NCBI RefSeq assembly: GCF_007681555.1
Contig: NZ_VELE01000010.1
Span: 51,488-115,487, forward strand
Direction: 5' to 3'
DNA: 64,000 nucleotides
Source of the DNA: Kocuria salsicia
Lineage (GTDB): Bacteria > Actinomycetota > Actinomycetes > Actinomycetales > Micrococcaceae
Below, one piece after another: positions 17,430-26,791 of the stretch. The position numbers and the translations under genes are program-made. The notes under the pieces are model-generated. The model searched no databases. It was not told where the DNA came from and saw only the letters and a list, made by a program, of their open reading frames with translations. Each line of letters starts with the position of its first letter. The stretch's first letter is position 1.

Positions 17430-18314
17430 ATGGACTCATCTCACCCCCACGGTTCCAGCGCCTACACGCCCCCGCCGTCTCCCGCTGGACAGCCCCTGCC
17501 TCCTCACGGACGGGGCCAACCCTTCCCGCCCCAGCAGGGGGCGCCGCGCCGAGGCATGAACGCCGTGGGCCTGATCGCCCTGGTGATCGCTGCTCTCGGC
17601 TTCATCTTCGCGTGTGTGCCCGGCGCACTCATCATCGGGTGGGTGCTGCTGCCCATCGCATTCGTTCTGAGCCTGGTGTCCCTGTTTCTCCAGGGCAAGA
17701 GCAAGTGGATGGGCATCACAGCCCTCGTGCTGTCGGTGGTGGGAACCCTCGTGGGCGTGCTTGTCTTCATCTTCCTGGTGGGCTCGGCCTTCGACGACGC
17801 GTTCAGCGGGGACGATCCCACGGTCACGCAGCCTGGGGACAGCACGAGCGCGGATGGAGCGCAGGCCGCAGGCTCGGCGGCAGGCACCCGCGCCAATCCG
17901 TACCCGGTGGGGTCCACCATCGAGTCGGGAGACTGGCGCGTGGTGGTGAACTCGGTGGAGCCCGATGCCAACGCTTCGGCGCAGGCCGAGAACCCGTACA
18001 ACGACGCCCCCGCATCAGGGAAGCAGTACATGATGGTCAACTACTCCGTGACCTACCTGGGCAAGGACCCCGATGGCCAAGCCGCGCTGGGCTCCACCGT
18101 GGCCTATGTGACCCCCGAGGGAAACACGATCAACAGCTTCGACAAGGCCGTGGTCGCCCCCGACGCGTTCGACCCGTCGTCAACGCTCTACGAAGGCGCC
18201 ACCGAAACGGGGAACGTGGTGTTTGAGGTGCCGTCCTCGAACGCGGACAAGGGCGTTCTCGCGGTGCAGACCGATCTCTTGGGCGGTGACAAGGTGTTCG
18301 TCGCGCTCACGTAG
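17430..18314 (+). CDS. Membrane protein with DUF4190-like helices and DUF4352 C-terminal domain
   Basis: The N-terminal 45 residues are rich in Pro, Gly and His. Next come two or three hydrophobic helices (NAVGLIALVIAALGFIFACV, LPIAFVLSLVSLFL, ITALVLSVVGTLVGVLVFIF) as in DUF4190 proteins. After an acidic Ser/Thr/Ala linker comes an extracellular beta-sandwich-like domain. Its sequence (NPYPVGSTIESGDWRVVVNSV, then KQYMMVNYSVTYLGKD) fits DUF4352, a telokin-like fold of unknown function. Start uncertain: ATG 17430 fits codon usage, while ATG 17406 would add eight AT-rich codons; neither has a clear Shine-Dalgarno sequence. Likely a surface or envelope protein; function unknown. Confidence 0.75.
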   Translation: MDSSHPHGSSAYTPPPSPAGQPLPPHGRGQPFPPQQGAPRRGMNAVGLIALVIAALGFIFACVPGALIIGWVLLPIAFVLSLVSLFLQGKSKWMGITALVLSVVGTLVGVLVFIFLVGSAFDDAFSGDDPTVTQPGDSTSADGAQAAGSAAGTRANPYPVGSTIESGDWRVVVNSVEPDANASAQAENPYNDAPASGKQYMMVNYSVTYLGKDPDGQAALGSTVAYVTPEGNTINSFDKAVVAPDAFDPSSTLYEGATETGNVVFEVPSSNADKGVLAVQTDLLGGDKVFVALT

Positions 18315-18333
18315 TCGATAGGTTGCGAACAGA

Positions 18334-18363
18334 CGAAGCCCCCGGCAGCTGCCGGGGGCTTCG
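18334..18363. terminator. Perfect palindromic terminator
   Basis: CGAAGCCCCCGGC, loop AGCT, GCCGGGGGCTTCG: a perfect 13-bp stem twenty bases after the DUF4352 gene. Confidence 0.85.
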
Positions 18364-18371
18364 TCGTGGAA

Positions 18372-18420
18372 GGGCGCGGGCGTCGTCGTCAGGGGCTCGG
18401 GACGACGACGCCGCGCGCCC
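18372..18420. terminator. Terminator built from inverted GACGACGCC words (alsT side)
   Basis: GGCGTCGTCGTC (18379-18390) pairs with GACGACGACGCC (18401-18412). Outer GGGCGCG and GCGCGCCC extend the stem with one bulge. It is placed just beyond the stop codon of the minus-strand alanine symporter gene. Confidence 0.75.
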
Positions 18421-18426
18421 GCGGGA

Positions 18427-19914
18427 TCAGCGGCGCGCCCCGTCCTTGTCGCGGCCGCGCTGCTCCCAGAAGATCGGCAGCGTCACGGTGTCCGTGCCGT
18501 CCCACGCGGAGAGCCCGTGCAGACCGGGGATGTCACCGGCCTTGAAGACGGGCTCCACGCCGGCCTTGCGCTGCTCCATGTAGTTCTGCAGCACCTTGGC
18601 GGCCACGCCGGCGAGCATCACCAAAGCGATCAGGTTCAGGGTGGCCATGAACGCCATGAACAGGTCCGCCAGGGACCACACGAGGTCCAGGGCGAGGATC
18701 GCACCCATGAACACGCACACGAGCACCGCGAAGCGGTAGACGCCCATGGCCGTGCGGGACTTGGTCATGAAGCGGACGTTGGACTCGCCGTAGTAGTAGT
18801 TGCCGATCACCGAGGACCACGCGAACAGGAAGATCGCCACGGTCAGGAAGTGCACGGCCCAGTCGCCCAGCTGCATTCCGAGGGCGCTCTGGGTCAGGCC
18901 AGCACCCTGACGCTCATCCCCGAACGACGGGTTGGAGAGCAGCACGATGAACGCGGTGATCGAGCAGACCAGCATGGTGTCGAAGAAGACGCCCAGGGAC
19001 TGCACGAAGCCCTGCTTGGCAGGGTGGGAGATGGACGCGGTGGCACCGGCGTTCGGAGCGGAGCCCATGCCGGCCTCGTTGGAGAACAGGCCGCGCTTCA
19101 TGCCCTGGATGATCACGCCGATCAGACCGCCCGTGATGAACTCCCGCATGCCGAAGGCACCCTGGATGATCATGGCGAACATTGTGGGGACCTCGGTGAT
19201 GTTCAGGACCAGAACCAGCAGGCCCAGGATCAGGTACAGCACGGCCATGACGGGCACCAGCACCTGCGTCACAGAGGAGATGGAGCGGATGCCGCCGAAG
19301 ATCACGGCCGCGGTGAGCACCACGAGGGCGAGACCGAGCACCACGCGCAGCCACAGGCCCTGCCCGTTGGTGATGTCCACGCCGAAGGAGCCGCTCACGG
19401 CGTCCACGATCGAGTTGGACTGCACGGAGTTGAACACGAAGCCGTAGGTGACGGTGATGATGACCGCGAACAGCAGACCCATCCACCGCTTGTTGAGCCC
19501 GCGCTCCATGTAGTACGCGGGACCGCCCACGTAGCCGTCCGCGGTCTTCACCTTGTACAGCTGGCCCAGCAGGGACTCCACGAAGGCGCTCGCGGCGCCG
19601 ATGACCGCGATGGCCCACATCCAGAACACGGCGCCGGGCCCGCCCAGGGTGATCGCGATGGCCACGCCTGCAATATTGCCCGTGCCCACGCGCGCGGCGG
19701 CGGAGACGGTGAAAGCGCGGAACGAGGAGATGCCCTTGCGCCCGTCCTCCTCACCCGCAGGATCGGTCAGCACACGGAACATCTCAGGGATGCCGCTGAA
19801 CTGGATGGCCTTGGTACGGATGGTCAGGTACAAGCCCACGCCGATGAGGATGGCGAAGACCACGTACCAGACGTAGCCACCCACCGTTGCGACGAGCTCT
19901 GTCAGTGATTCCAT
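18427..19914 (-). CDS. Alanine/glycine:cation symporter, AGCS family
   Basis: Sodium-coupled alanine or glycine symporter (AlsT/DagA-like), 495 aa, in the cytoplasmic membrane. Family signatures include GVGLYLTIRTKAIQF, GISSFRAFTVSAAARVGTGN, GGPGAVFWMWAIAVIGAASAF and GLFSNEAGMGSAPNAGATAS. About eleven hydrophobic segments can be counted. I start at ATG 19914, with CGGAG upstream and the usual short N-terminus before the first helix; the longer frame adds 57 atypical residues. No glycine riboswitch was found upstream. Monocistronic in appearance. Confidence 0.88.
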   Translation of the reverse strand: MESLTELVATVGGYVWYVVFAILIGVGLYLTIRTKAIQFSGIPEMFRVLTDPAGEEDGRKGISSFRAFTVSAAARVGTGNIAGVAIAITLGGPGAVFWMWAIAVIGAASAFVESLLGQLYKVKTADGYVGGPAYYMERGLNKRWMGLLFAVIITVTYGFVFNSVQSNSIVDAVSGSFGVDITNGQGLWLRVVLGLALVVLTAAVIFGGIRSISSVTQVLVPVMAVLYLILGLLVLVLNITEVPTMFAMIIQGAFGMREFITGGLIGVIIQGMKRGLFSNEAGMGSAPNAGATASISHPAKQGFVQSLGVFFDTMLVCSITAFIVLLSNPSFGDERQGAGLTQSALGMQLGDWAVHFLTVAIFLFAWSSVIGNYYYGESNVRFMTKSRTAMGVYRFAVLVCVFMGAILALDLVWSLADLFMAFMATLNLIALVMLAGVAAKVLQNYMEQRKAGVEPVFKAGDIPGLHGLSAWDGTDTVTLPIFWEQRGRDKDGARR

Positions 19915-20129
19915 GGAAACTCCGTGTTGTGCGGCTGGGAAGGTTCCGGTCCCGCCGCTGCTCGAGCGGGCGGAGCCGGGAAGGATGAGCGGCACGCTGC
20001 GGCACCGATTGAGGACACAGTAGTGCATCCCCGGCGGGTTGCCCGGGATCAGCCCCGGGAGCGGCGGGCTGTGACGGAGCCGCACCGCCCGACGGGCACC
20101 CGTGAAACCCGCCCTGGCGACGTCGTGCG

Positions 20130-21647
20130 CTACGGTCGCTCGTCACGGCGGCCGGGGATCGGCCCCGGGCCCGCCACCACGGGGAAGGCGCCCGTGAAGC
20201 CCTGGCGCTGCCGGGCGATCTCGTGGACCCGCCCGCGCACCAGGTACCACCCGAGCACCAGGCACGGGACGAGAGCGAGCGAGGAGACAAGCGTCCACGT
20301 GCCCACCGGGTAGTCCACGGCCATGAGCACGAGCACCCCGGCCAGGAACGCGAGCGTGAGCCAGTCCGTGAACGGGGACAGCGGCGCGCGGTACGGCGGC
20401 CGGTGGTAGAGCCCGCGCTTGGCCAGGGCGACGAACTTCATGTGGGACATCGTGATGGCCGCCCACCCGGCCATGGTCCCGAGGGCGGCCAGGTTCAGCA
20501 CGATCTCGAAGGCCTCCTCCGGCACCACCAGGTTCAGGCCCACCCCCAGCAGGGCGACGACGGCGGTCAGCAGGATCCCACCGTAGGGCACCCCGGACGC
20601 CGTCAGCCTCCCCGCGAATCGCGGCGCGGAGCCGGCCATGGCCATCGAGTGCACGATCCGCCCGGTCGAGTAGAGCCCGGCGTTGAGCGAGGACAGCGCG
20701 GCCGTGATCACCACGAGCTGCATCAGAGGGGCCGCCGCAGCCACGTCGATCGACTCGAAGAACGTGACGAACGGGCTCTCCGTGGCGCTGTACGCGGTGT
20801 AGGGCAGCAGCAGGCACAGCAGCAGCACGGAGCCCACGTAGAAAACGGCGATCCGCAGGATCACCAGGTTGATGGCGCGCGGGATGACGCGCTCGGCGTC
20901 CCGCGTCTCGCCCGAGGTGGTGCCCACCAGTTCGATGCCCGCGTACGCGAACACCACACCCTGCACCACGATCAGCGCGGGCAGCACGCCCGTGGGCAGC
21001 AGGCCCCCGTTCTCGGTGATGAGCGAGAAACCCACCTGCGAGCCGGTGGGGGTCCCGAAGACCACGAAGAGCGTGCCGATCACCAGGAACACCAGCAGTG
21101 CGAGCACCTTGACCAGGGCGAACCAGAACTCGAGCTCCCCGAAGATCTTCACCGAGACCAGGTTCAGCGCCAGCACGAGCACCACGACCACCAGGGCCAG
21201 CGCCCACTGCGGGATCCCCGCGATGAACTCGCTGTACTGCCCGAACCACGCGATGTAGATGGCGATGGCCGTGGCGTCCGCGACCGCCGTCATCGCCCAG
21301 TTCAGCCAGTAGAGCCACCCGGAGACGAACGCGGCCTTCTCCCCGAAGAACTCGCGGCAGTAGGAGACGAAGGAGCCCGACGACGGCCGGTGCACCACCA
21401 GCTCCCCCAGCGCACGGAGGATGAGGTAGCCGAAGAACCCGCAGACCGCGTAGAGCACGAACAGGGACGGCCCGGCCTCCCGGAGGCGGCCGCCGGCACC
21501 CAGGAACAGTCCCGTGCCGATCGCGCTGCCGATCGCGATCATCTGCAGCTGCCGCTGCCCCAGGCCCTTCCGGAAACCGGAGGCCTCCTCCTGGAACTGC
21601 CGTGCCGCGGGCAGTTCCCGCGCCGCGTCCCGTCCATGTGTGGCCAT
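20130..21647 (-). CDS. Amino acid permease, APC superfamily (AnsP/CycA group)
   Basis: Proton-coupled amino acid transporter, 505 aa, with twelve hydrophobic segments. The N-terminal motif LGQRQLQMIAIGSAIGTGLFLGAG is diagnostic of the amino acid transporter (AAT) family that includes AnsP (asparagine), CycA (D-Ser/D-Ala/Gly) and GabP. ELVVHRPSSGSFVSYCREFFG and GYRAP-like YRAPLSPFTDW also fit. Start at ATG 21647 because AAGGAG lies six bases upstream; a GTG one codon earlier also exists. Substrate not resolved. It lies downstream of ilvD in the same orientation but separated by a terminator. Confidence 0.85.
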   Translation of the reverse strand: MATHGRDAARELPAARQFQEEASGFRKGLGQRQLQMIAIGSAIGTGLFLGAGGRLREAGPSLFVLYAVCGFFGYLILRALGELVVHRPSSGSFVSYCREFFGEKAAFVSGWLYWLNWAMTAVADATAIAIYIAWFGQYSEFIAGIPQWALALVVVVLVLALNLVSVKIFGELEFWFALVKVLALLVFLVIGTLFVVFGTPTGSQVGFSLITENGGLLPTGVLPALIVVQGVVFAYAGIELVGTTSGETRDAERVIPRAINLVILRIAVFYVGSVLLLCLLLPYTAYSATESPFVTFFESIDVAAAAPLMQLVVITAALSSLNAGLYSTGRIVHSMAMAGSAPRFAGRLTASGVPYGGILLTAVVALLGVGLNLVVPEEAFEIVLNLAALGTMAGWAAITMSHMKFVALAKRGLYHRPPYRAPLSPFTDWLTLAFLAGVLVLMAVDYPVGTWTLVSSLALVPCLVLGWYLVRGRVHEIARQRQGFTGAFPVVAGPGPIPGRRDERP

Positions 21648-21790
21648 CACACCGTCTCCTTCCAGAAACCCGAGACACGCCGTGGGGACGTGCTGCTCCG
21701 CTCCTGGTGAGCCTACGGCGTCGCGCGGACCACACCCGGTGCCACGCCGCTCACCGCGTCACGGCACGCAACGCACGCGTGCACGCCGCA

Positions 21791-21829
21791 GGGGCGCTCA
21801 CCCGGGCACGCGGCCCCGGTGAGCGCCCC
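21791..21829 (-). terminator. Terminator after ilvD
   Basis: GGGGCGCTCACC (21791-21802) pairs with GGTGAGCGCCCC (21818-21829), just beyond the ilvD stop codon on the minus strand. Confidence 0.75.
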
Positions 21830-21862
21830 CGTGGAGTCCGGCAGAGCGACGTCGCCGTCGGC

Positions 21863-23701
21863 TCAGTCCTCGACCACCCGCACCGCGCCCTTGTCCGCGG
21901 ACGTCACCATCGATGCGTACGCGCGCAGGGCCTTGGAGACCTTGCGCTCGCGCGGCCTGGTGGGCTTCCAGGGCGCCTCACCCTTCTCCTGGCGACGGCG
22001 GGCCAGCTCGGCGTCGTCCACGTTGACGCGCAGCACGCGGTTCTCCACGTCGATCTCGATCTCGTCACCGTGCTGGATCAGGCCCACCGCGCCGCCCGCG
22101 GCGGCCTCCGGGGAGATGTGGCCGATCGAGATCCCGGAGGTGCCACCGGAGAAGCGGCCGTCCGTGATCAGCGCGCACTTCTTGCCCAGTCCCAGGCCCT
22201 TGAGGTAGCTCGTGGGGTAGAGCATCTCCTGCATGCCGGGGCCTCCCTTGGGGCCCTCGTACGCGATCACCACGATGTCCCCCTCCTTCACGTTCTTGGA
22301 GAGGATCTCGTGCACGGCCTCGTCCTGGGACTCCACCACGAACGCCCTGCCCACGAAGTGGAACAGCTCCGGGTCGATGCCCGCCGTCTTGATGACGGCG
22401 CCGTCCTCGGCGATGTTGCCGAAGAGTACGCACAGCCCGCCCTCCTTCGTGTAGGCGTGCTCCACGGAGCGGATGCAGCCCCCAGCGGCGTCCACGTCGT
22501 GGTCCTCGTACTCGTTGGCCTGCGAGAACGCCTGGGTGGTGCGCACGCCGCCCGGTGCCGCCAGGAAGAACTCCTTGGCGGCGTCGGATGCCTTGCCCGA
22601 GCGGATGTCCCACTCGTCCAGCCACTCGCCCATGGTCTGCGAGTGCACGGTGTGGACGTCCTCGTTCAGCAGCCCGCCGCGGCGCAGCTCCCCCAGGATC
22701 GCGGGGATGCCGCCGGCGCGGTGCACGTGCTCGATGTGGAACGTCGTGGAGTTCGGCGCCACCTTGGCCAGGCACGGGACCTGGCGGGAGAGTGCGTCGA
22801 TGTCCGAGAGGTTGAAGTCCACCTCCGCCTCCTGCGCGGCGGCGAGGATGTGCAGCACGGTGTTGGTGGAGCCGCCCATCGCGATGTCCAGAGCCATGGC
22901 GTTCTCGAACGCGGCCTTCGTGGCGATGCTGCGGGGCAGCACGGACTCGTCGTCCTGCTCGTAGTACTTCTTGGCGGACTCCACCGCACGGCGACCGGCC
23001 TCCAGGAACAGCCGCTTGCGGTTGACGTGGGTGGCCAGCGTGGTGCCGTTGCCGGGCAGGGACAGTCCCAGCGCCTCGGTCAGGCAGTTCATCGAGTTCG
23101 CCGTGAACATCCCGGAGCACGAGCCGCACGTGGGGCACGCGTTCTCCTCGATCTGGGCGAGCTGCGCGTCCGTGACCGACTCGTCCACGGCCAGGGCCAT
23201 GGCGTCCACCAGGTCCACGCGGTGCTCCACCACGCCCTCCACGCCCTCACCGGACTCCATGGGGCCGCCGGAGACGAACACCACCGGGATGTTCAGCCGC
23301 AGCGCCGCCATGAGCATACCCGGGGTGATCTTGTCGCAGTTGGAGATGCACACGAGCGCGTCCGCGCAGTGCGCGTTGACCATGTACTCCACGGAGTCCG
23401 CGATGATGTCGCGGGACGGCAGCGAGTAGAGCATGCCGTCGTGGCCCATGGCGATGCCGTCGTCCACCGCGATGGTGTTGAACTCCTTGGCGACGCCGCC
23501 CGCCTCGCGGACCGCGGAGGCCACGAGGTCCCCCATGTTCTTCAGGTGCACGTGGCCCGGCACGAACTGGGTGAACGAGTTCGCGATGGCGATGATGGGC
23601 TTGCCGAAGTCCTCGCTGCCCATACCGGTGGCGCGCCAGAGGGCACGCGCTCCCGCCATGTTGCGGCCGGTGGTGGACGTCGCTGAACGCAGCTGCGGCA
23701 C
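21863..23701 (-). CDS. ilvD: Dihydroxy-acid dehydratase
   Basis: Iron-sulfur enzyme of branched-chain amino acid and pantothenate synthesis that dehydrates 2,3-dihydroxy-3-methylvalerate or -isovalerate. Cluster cysteines are visible in [13 protein letters not shown] and [19 protein letters not shown]. The family's N-terminus [21 protein letters not shown] and [18 protein letters not shown] are intact. I start at GTG 23701, preceded by GGAAGG at good spacing, giving 612 aa. An ATG 14 codons upstream lacks a ribosome site and adds an atypical [11 protein letters not shown] segment. TATTCT on the minus strand at 23782-23777 could be the -10. Not clustered with other ilv genes here. Confidence 0.93.
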   Translation of the reverse strand: MPQLRSATSTTGRNMAGARALWRATGMGSEDFGKPIIAIANSFTQFVPGHVHLKNMGDLVASAVREAGGVAKEFNTIAVDDGIAMGHDGMLYSLPSRDIIADSVEYMVNAHCADALVCISNCDKITPGMLMAALRLNIPVVFVSGGPMESGEGVEGVVEHRVDLVDAMALAVDESVTDAQLAQIEENACPTCGSCSGMFTANSMNCLTEALGLSLPGNGTTLATHVNRKRLFLEAGRRAVESAKKYYEQDDESVLPRSIATKAAFENAMALDIAMGGSTNTVLHILAAAQEAEVDFNLSDIDALSRQVPCLAKVAPNSTTFHIEHVHRAGGIPAILGELRRGGLLNEDVHTVHSQTMGEWLDEWDIRSGKASDAAKEFFLAAPGGVRTTQAFSQANEYEDHDVDAAGGCIRSVEHAYTKEGGLCVLFGNIAEDGAVIKTAGIDPELFHFVGRAFVVESQDEAVHEILSKNVKEGDIVVIAYEGPKGGPGMQEMLYPTSYLKGLGLGKKCALITDGRFSGGTSGISIGHISPEAAAGGAVGLIQHGDEIEIDVENRVLRVNVDDAELARRRQEKGEAPWKPTRPRERKVSKALRAYASMVTSADKGAVRVVED

Positions 23702-24143
23702 TGTCTTGCCTTCCCCTTGTCTGGGCCGGGACGGGCGGGTCATGGGTGCCGCGCCCCGGCAGAACGCATTCCACCCAGAATACGCGCGGCCCCCGCCGCT
23801 GTTCACATGCCGGGCACCGGTCTCACATGGCGGACAGCATCTTGCGCCCGGTGACGACGACGCCGCATCGCCCGGTTCCCTGCCCGCCGTCGCCTGGTCA
23901 GCCGTACCGTCGCCGGCCTGCAGCTCCGCTGACGCCCTGGCCCGCGCCCTGCCGGCGCCCGACCCACGAACCCGCCGCGCGGCGTCGATACCCAGCGCGG
24001 ACCGGGGCGGGCCCACCTGCCCCGCCGTGCGCCGTCGGGCCGTCCCGCCTGCCCGCCATTGCCGGTCCGCCGAGCCGCGTGACGGAGGCCGTCCCTAGAC
24101 TGGGCGGACGTCACGCGCCACCCCGCGAAGGAGCAGGAGAGAC
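23702..24143. other. Intergenic region between divergent ilvD and FGGY kinase
   Basis: About 440 bases without a credible gene. It contains the ilvD leader, one copy of GACGACGCCGC at 23856, and TAGACT at 24096-24101, which could be the -10 of the kinase gene with a leader of about 36 nt. I see no riboswitch or T-box. Confidence 0.5.
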
Positions 24144-25670
24144 ATGAGCAAGCACAGGCACACGCCCCACCGGGACGACTCCACGGACTTCGCGGTGGAC
24201 CTGGCCCAGGCGCAGGACCCGCTGGTGATGACGCTGGACATCGGCTCCACCGCCACGCGAGGCTCCCTGCACGACGCCGCCGGGACCCTCGTGCGCGGCT
24301 ACCGCCACAAGATCCCGCACGCCTTCACCACGGGCGCGGACGGCACCTCCGTGATCGACCCGGACCAGGTGGCCGGGGAAATCGCCGAGATCCTGGACCG
24401 CGTGTGCGACCGGGAGGAGCTCGCGGGGCGGGTGCGCGGCGTCGGGCTCGACTCGTTCGCGTCCTCCCTGGTGGGCGTGGATGCCAACGGGGACGCCGTG
24501 ACCGAGTGCTTCACCTACGGGGACTCCCGCTGCGCACCCCAGCTCGCGGAGCTGCGCGAGGAGCTGGACGAGCGGGACGTGCAGCAGAAGATGGGCGCGC
24601 GGCTGCACACCAGCTACCTGGCGCCGCGCTTCCGGTGGCTGCGCGAGACCCGGCCCGAGCAGTTCGCTGCGGCCGAGCGCTGGCTGAGCATCGGCGAGTA
24701 CGTGTGGCTGCGGCTGCTCGGGACCACCGCCGCCGGCACCGCGACCGCCGCGTGGACCGGGCTGCTCAACCGGCGCTCCGGCAACTGGGACCGGCGGATG
24801 CTCAAGGCGGCCGGGATCACCGAGGACGTGCTGTCCCCCGTGCTCGATCCGCACGAGCCGCTGCGGGACGTGGACCCCTCCCGCGTGCAGCGGTGGCGAG
24901 GGCTCTCGGAGGCAAACTGGTTCGCGCCGGTCGCGGACGGACTGTGCGCCAACCTGGGCGTGGGCGGTGCAGGCGAGGACACCATCGTGGTCTCCGCCGC
25001 GACCTCCGGGGCGATGCGCGTGCTGCTGCACCACCAGCCGCAGGAGATCCCCGCGGGTCTGTGGTGCTACCGGATCGACGATTCGCGGTGCCTGCTGGGC
25101 GGGGCCCTCAACGACGTCGGCCGGGCCGTGAGCTGGCTGATCGACACGCTCTCCCTGGACGACGCCGTGCTGAACGACATCGCCGCCCTTCCCGTTTCCA
25201 CCGACACCCCCGGGGTACTTCCTTTCCTCACCGGAGAGCGCTCCACGGGCTGGGCCGGCAGCGCGCGGGCGGTGTTCTCGGACGTCTCCGCCGCCACGGA
25301 CGCACCCGCCATGGCCCGCGGGATGCTCGAGGGGATCGCCGGGTCCTACCGCAGGGTCTCCGACGAGTTGGAGGCCGCAGCCCACAGCGTGGAGCGGATC
25401 GTGGCGGCCGGGCGGGTCACGCAGGAGCTGCCGTCCTGGCTGCAGATCCTCGGCGACTACCTGGGCAAGCCGGTGATCCACCAGACGATCAAGCGCTCCA
25501 CGTGCCGCGGCAACGCGCTGCTCATGCTGGAGTCCCTCGCCCCGGACGTGGAGCGCTCCCACCCGAAGCCGGCGGGCACCTACGAGCCCCGCGAGCAGAC
25601 GCAGGACTACTACCGGGGAGTCCACGAGCGCTTCGAGCACCTCTACGACGCGCTGGTGGCGGGCCGCTGA
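24144..25670 (+). CDS. FGGY-family carbohydrate kinase (gluconokinase-like)
   Basis: A 508-residue sugar kinase of the FHS/GlpK/XylB family, phosphorylating a sugar, sugar alcohol or sugar acid with ATP. Phosphate-1 loop VMTLDIGSTATRGSLHD near residue 30; GVGLDSFASSLVGVD and TYGDSRC follow. The C-terminal half has GVLPFLTGERSTGWAGSARAVF and the adenosine loop VAAGRVTQELPSWLQILGDYL. The last matches gluconokinase/xylulokinase-type members better than glycerol kinases. Substrate not certain. CAGGAGA precedes the ATG. The stop codon is followed by TGACCCCGCTCCGC-type sequence and then a 39-bp-pitch repeat cluster. Confidence 0.82.
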   Translation: MSKHRHTPHRDDSTDFAVDLAQAQDPLVMTLDIGSTATRGSLHDAAGTLVRGYRHKIPHAFTTGADGTSVIDPDQVAGEIAEILDRVCDREELAGRVRGVGLDSFASSLVGVDANGDAVTECFTYGDSRCAPQLAELREELDERDVQQKMGARLHTSYLAPRFRWLRETRPEQFAAAERWLSIGEYVWLRLLGTTAAGTATAAWTGLLNRRSGNWDRRMLKAAGITEDVLSPVLDPHEPLRDVDPSRVQRWRGLSEANWFAPVADGLCANLGVGGAGEDTIVVSAATSGAMRVLLHHQPQEIPAGLWCYRIDDSRCLLGGALNDVGRAVSWLIDTLSLDDAVLNDIAALPVSTDTPGVLPFLTGERSTGWAGSARAVFSDVSAATDAPAMARGMLEGIAGSYRRVSDELEAAAHSVERIVAAGRVTQELPSWLQILGDYLGKPVIHQTIKRSTCRGNALLMLESLAPDVERSHPKPAGTYEPREQTQDYYRGVHERFEHLYDALVAGR

Positions 25671-25701
25671 CCCCGCTCCGCCGTTGGCCCTGCCCGCCCT
25701 G

Positions 25702-25802
25702 CTGCGTTTGCTCCGCTAGTGCACACCTGCGCCGCCGGGCCTGCATTTGCTCCGCTAGTGCAGTTTTGGGGCCCCGGATCTGCACTTGCTCAGTTTTTGC
25801 AG
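25702..25802. repeat. Cluster 1 of the 39-bp-pitch repeat (three direct units)
   Basis: Three 23-bp units begin at 25702, 25741 and 25780, exactly 39 bases apart. Each starts CTGC, contains TTGCTC and ends TGCA or TGCAG. The 16-base spacers differ in sequence; one is GC-palindromic (GGGGCCCC). The cluster lies between the convergent kinase and bioD genes. The remaining bases of 25671-25873 show no gene. Confidence 0.85.
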
Positions 25803-25873
25803 CCGGTGCCTGCTCGGGTGGGCGGAGTGGCTAGGACGACGACGGCGGTCCCCCTCTTTTCGCCCGTCCGCTC

Positions 25874-26698
25874 CTATGCGGCCCCGCCCCAACCACGCGG
25901 AACCGCGCCCAGGAGGGGAACGCGTCGGCCCGCGACGGGTGGCAGGTCCGCGAGGTACTCCCTGTTGGAGGTCGCCAGGCGGTCGGGGTCGGCGGGCCAG
26001 CTGCCCAGCACCACCCCGGCCACCTCGACGCCGCGGTGCAGCAGCGCCTCCAGACTCAGCAGCGTGTGGTTCAGCGTCCCGAGGTCCGGGCGCGCCACCA
26101 GCACAGTGCTCACCGTCCCCCCGTCACGTTCCACCGCGTTCACGGGCTCGGACGTCTCGGGAGAACTCAACTGGCCGCTGGTTTCGGCCGCCGCTCGGCC
26201 CGTTTGGGCCGCCCCGCCTGGCTCCCCACAAGCCTCCTGCAACGCCACTGCCAGGTCCGCAATCGTGCGCCGGTCCCCGTCCAGCTCCACGAGCACACCC
26301 CCGCTGCCCTCCACGATCACGAGGTCGTGGGATTCTTGTAATTCCACAATTTTCATCACGTGCTCCGAGAGCGGGAGCAGCTCCACCCCGTCGATCGCCG
26401 CCGCGGGAGGCGGGGCCATCGGCTCGGTGAGACGCTGGCCCTCGGCGGTGGTGAGTGCCTCGGAAGGCACGCCGGCGGCGCGAGCCAGCCGGGCGACGTC
26501 GTCAACGTCCCCCGGTTCCCCGCCCCGCATCCCGGTCTGCTGCGGCTTGTAGACCGCGATCCGCCGCCGGCCCACGTTCCACCCGGAGACCGTGAGCGCC
26601 GCCGTGGCGTACGTCTTGCCCACGTCCGTGTCGGTTCCCGTCACGACGACGGCGTGGCCCAGGGAGGCGACGAGGTCGCCCAGGGGATTGGTGGTCAT
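25874..26698 (-). CDS. bioD: Dethiobiotin synthetase
   Basis: ATP-dependent carboxylase that closes the ureido ring of dethiobiotin from 7,8-diaminopelargonate and CO2. P-loop GTDTDVGKT near residue 22, VYKPQQTG, EGSGGVLVELD and ARPDLGTLNHTLLSLEAL identify it. At 274 aa it is longer than the usual ~225. The extra length is mostly a low-complexity stretch around residues 165-205 (GGAAQTGRAAAETSGQLSS...) inserted before the conserved VSTVLVARPDLGT. It is the last gene of the biotin operon, 93 bases after bioF. Confidence 0.9.
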   Translation of the reverse strand: MTTNPLGDLVASLGHAVVVTGTDTDVGKTYATAALTVSGWNVGRRRIAVYKPQQTGMRGGEPGDVDDVARLARAAGVPSEALTTAEGQRLTEPMAPPPAAAIDGVELLPLSEHVMKIVELQESHDLVIVEGSGGVLVELDGDRRTIADLAVALQEACGEPGGAAQTGRAAAETSGQLSSPETSEPVNAVERDGGTVSTVLVARPDLGTLNHTLLSLEALLHRGVEVAGVVLGSWPADPDRLATSNREYLADLPPVAGRRVPLLGAVPRGWGGAA

Positions 26699-26791
26699 GG
26701 TCTCTCCTGTCAGAGTGAAAGCAGTGCGGCCACGTGCGCTGGACGTGGCTGACGCGGCGGCGGGCAGTTCCTCCGCAGGGTGAGCGGCCCC

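Noticed and set aside
19915..20129. Glycine riboswitch upstream of the AGCS symporter
   Set aside because: Such symporters often have one in actinobacteria, but I found none of the conserved glycine-aptamer segments on the minus strand.
23702..23743. ATG start 14 codons upstream for ilvD
   Set aside because: No ribosome site, atypical residues; the GTG at 23701 has GGAAGG at proper spacing and matches the family N-terminus.
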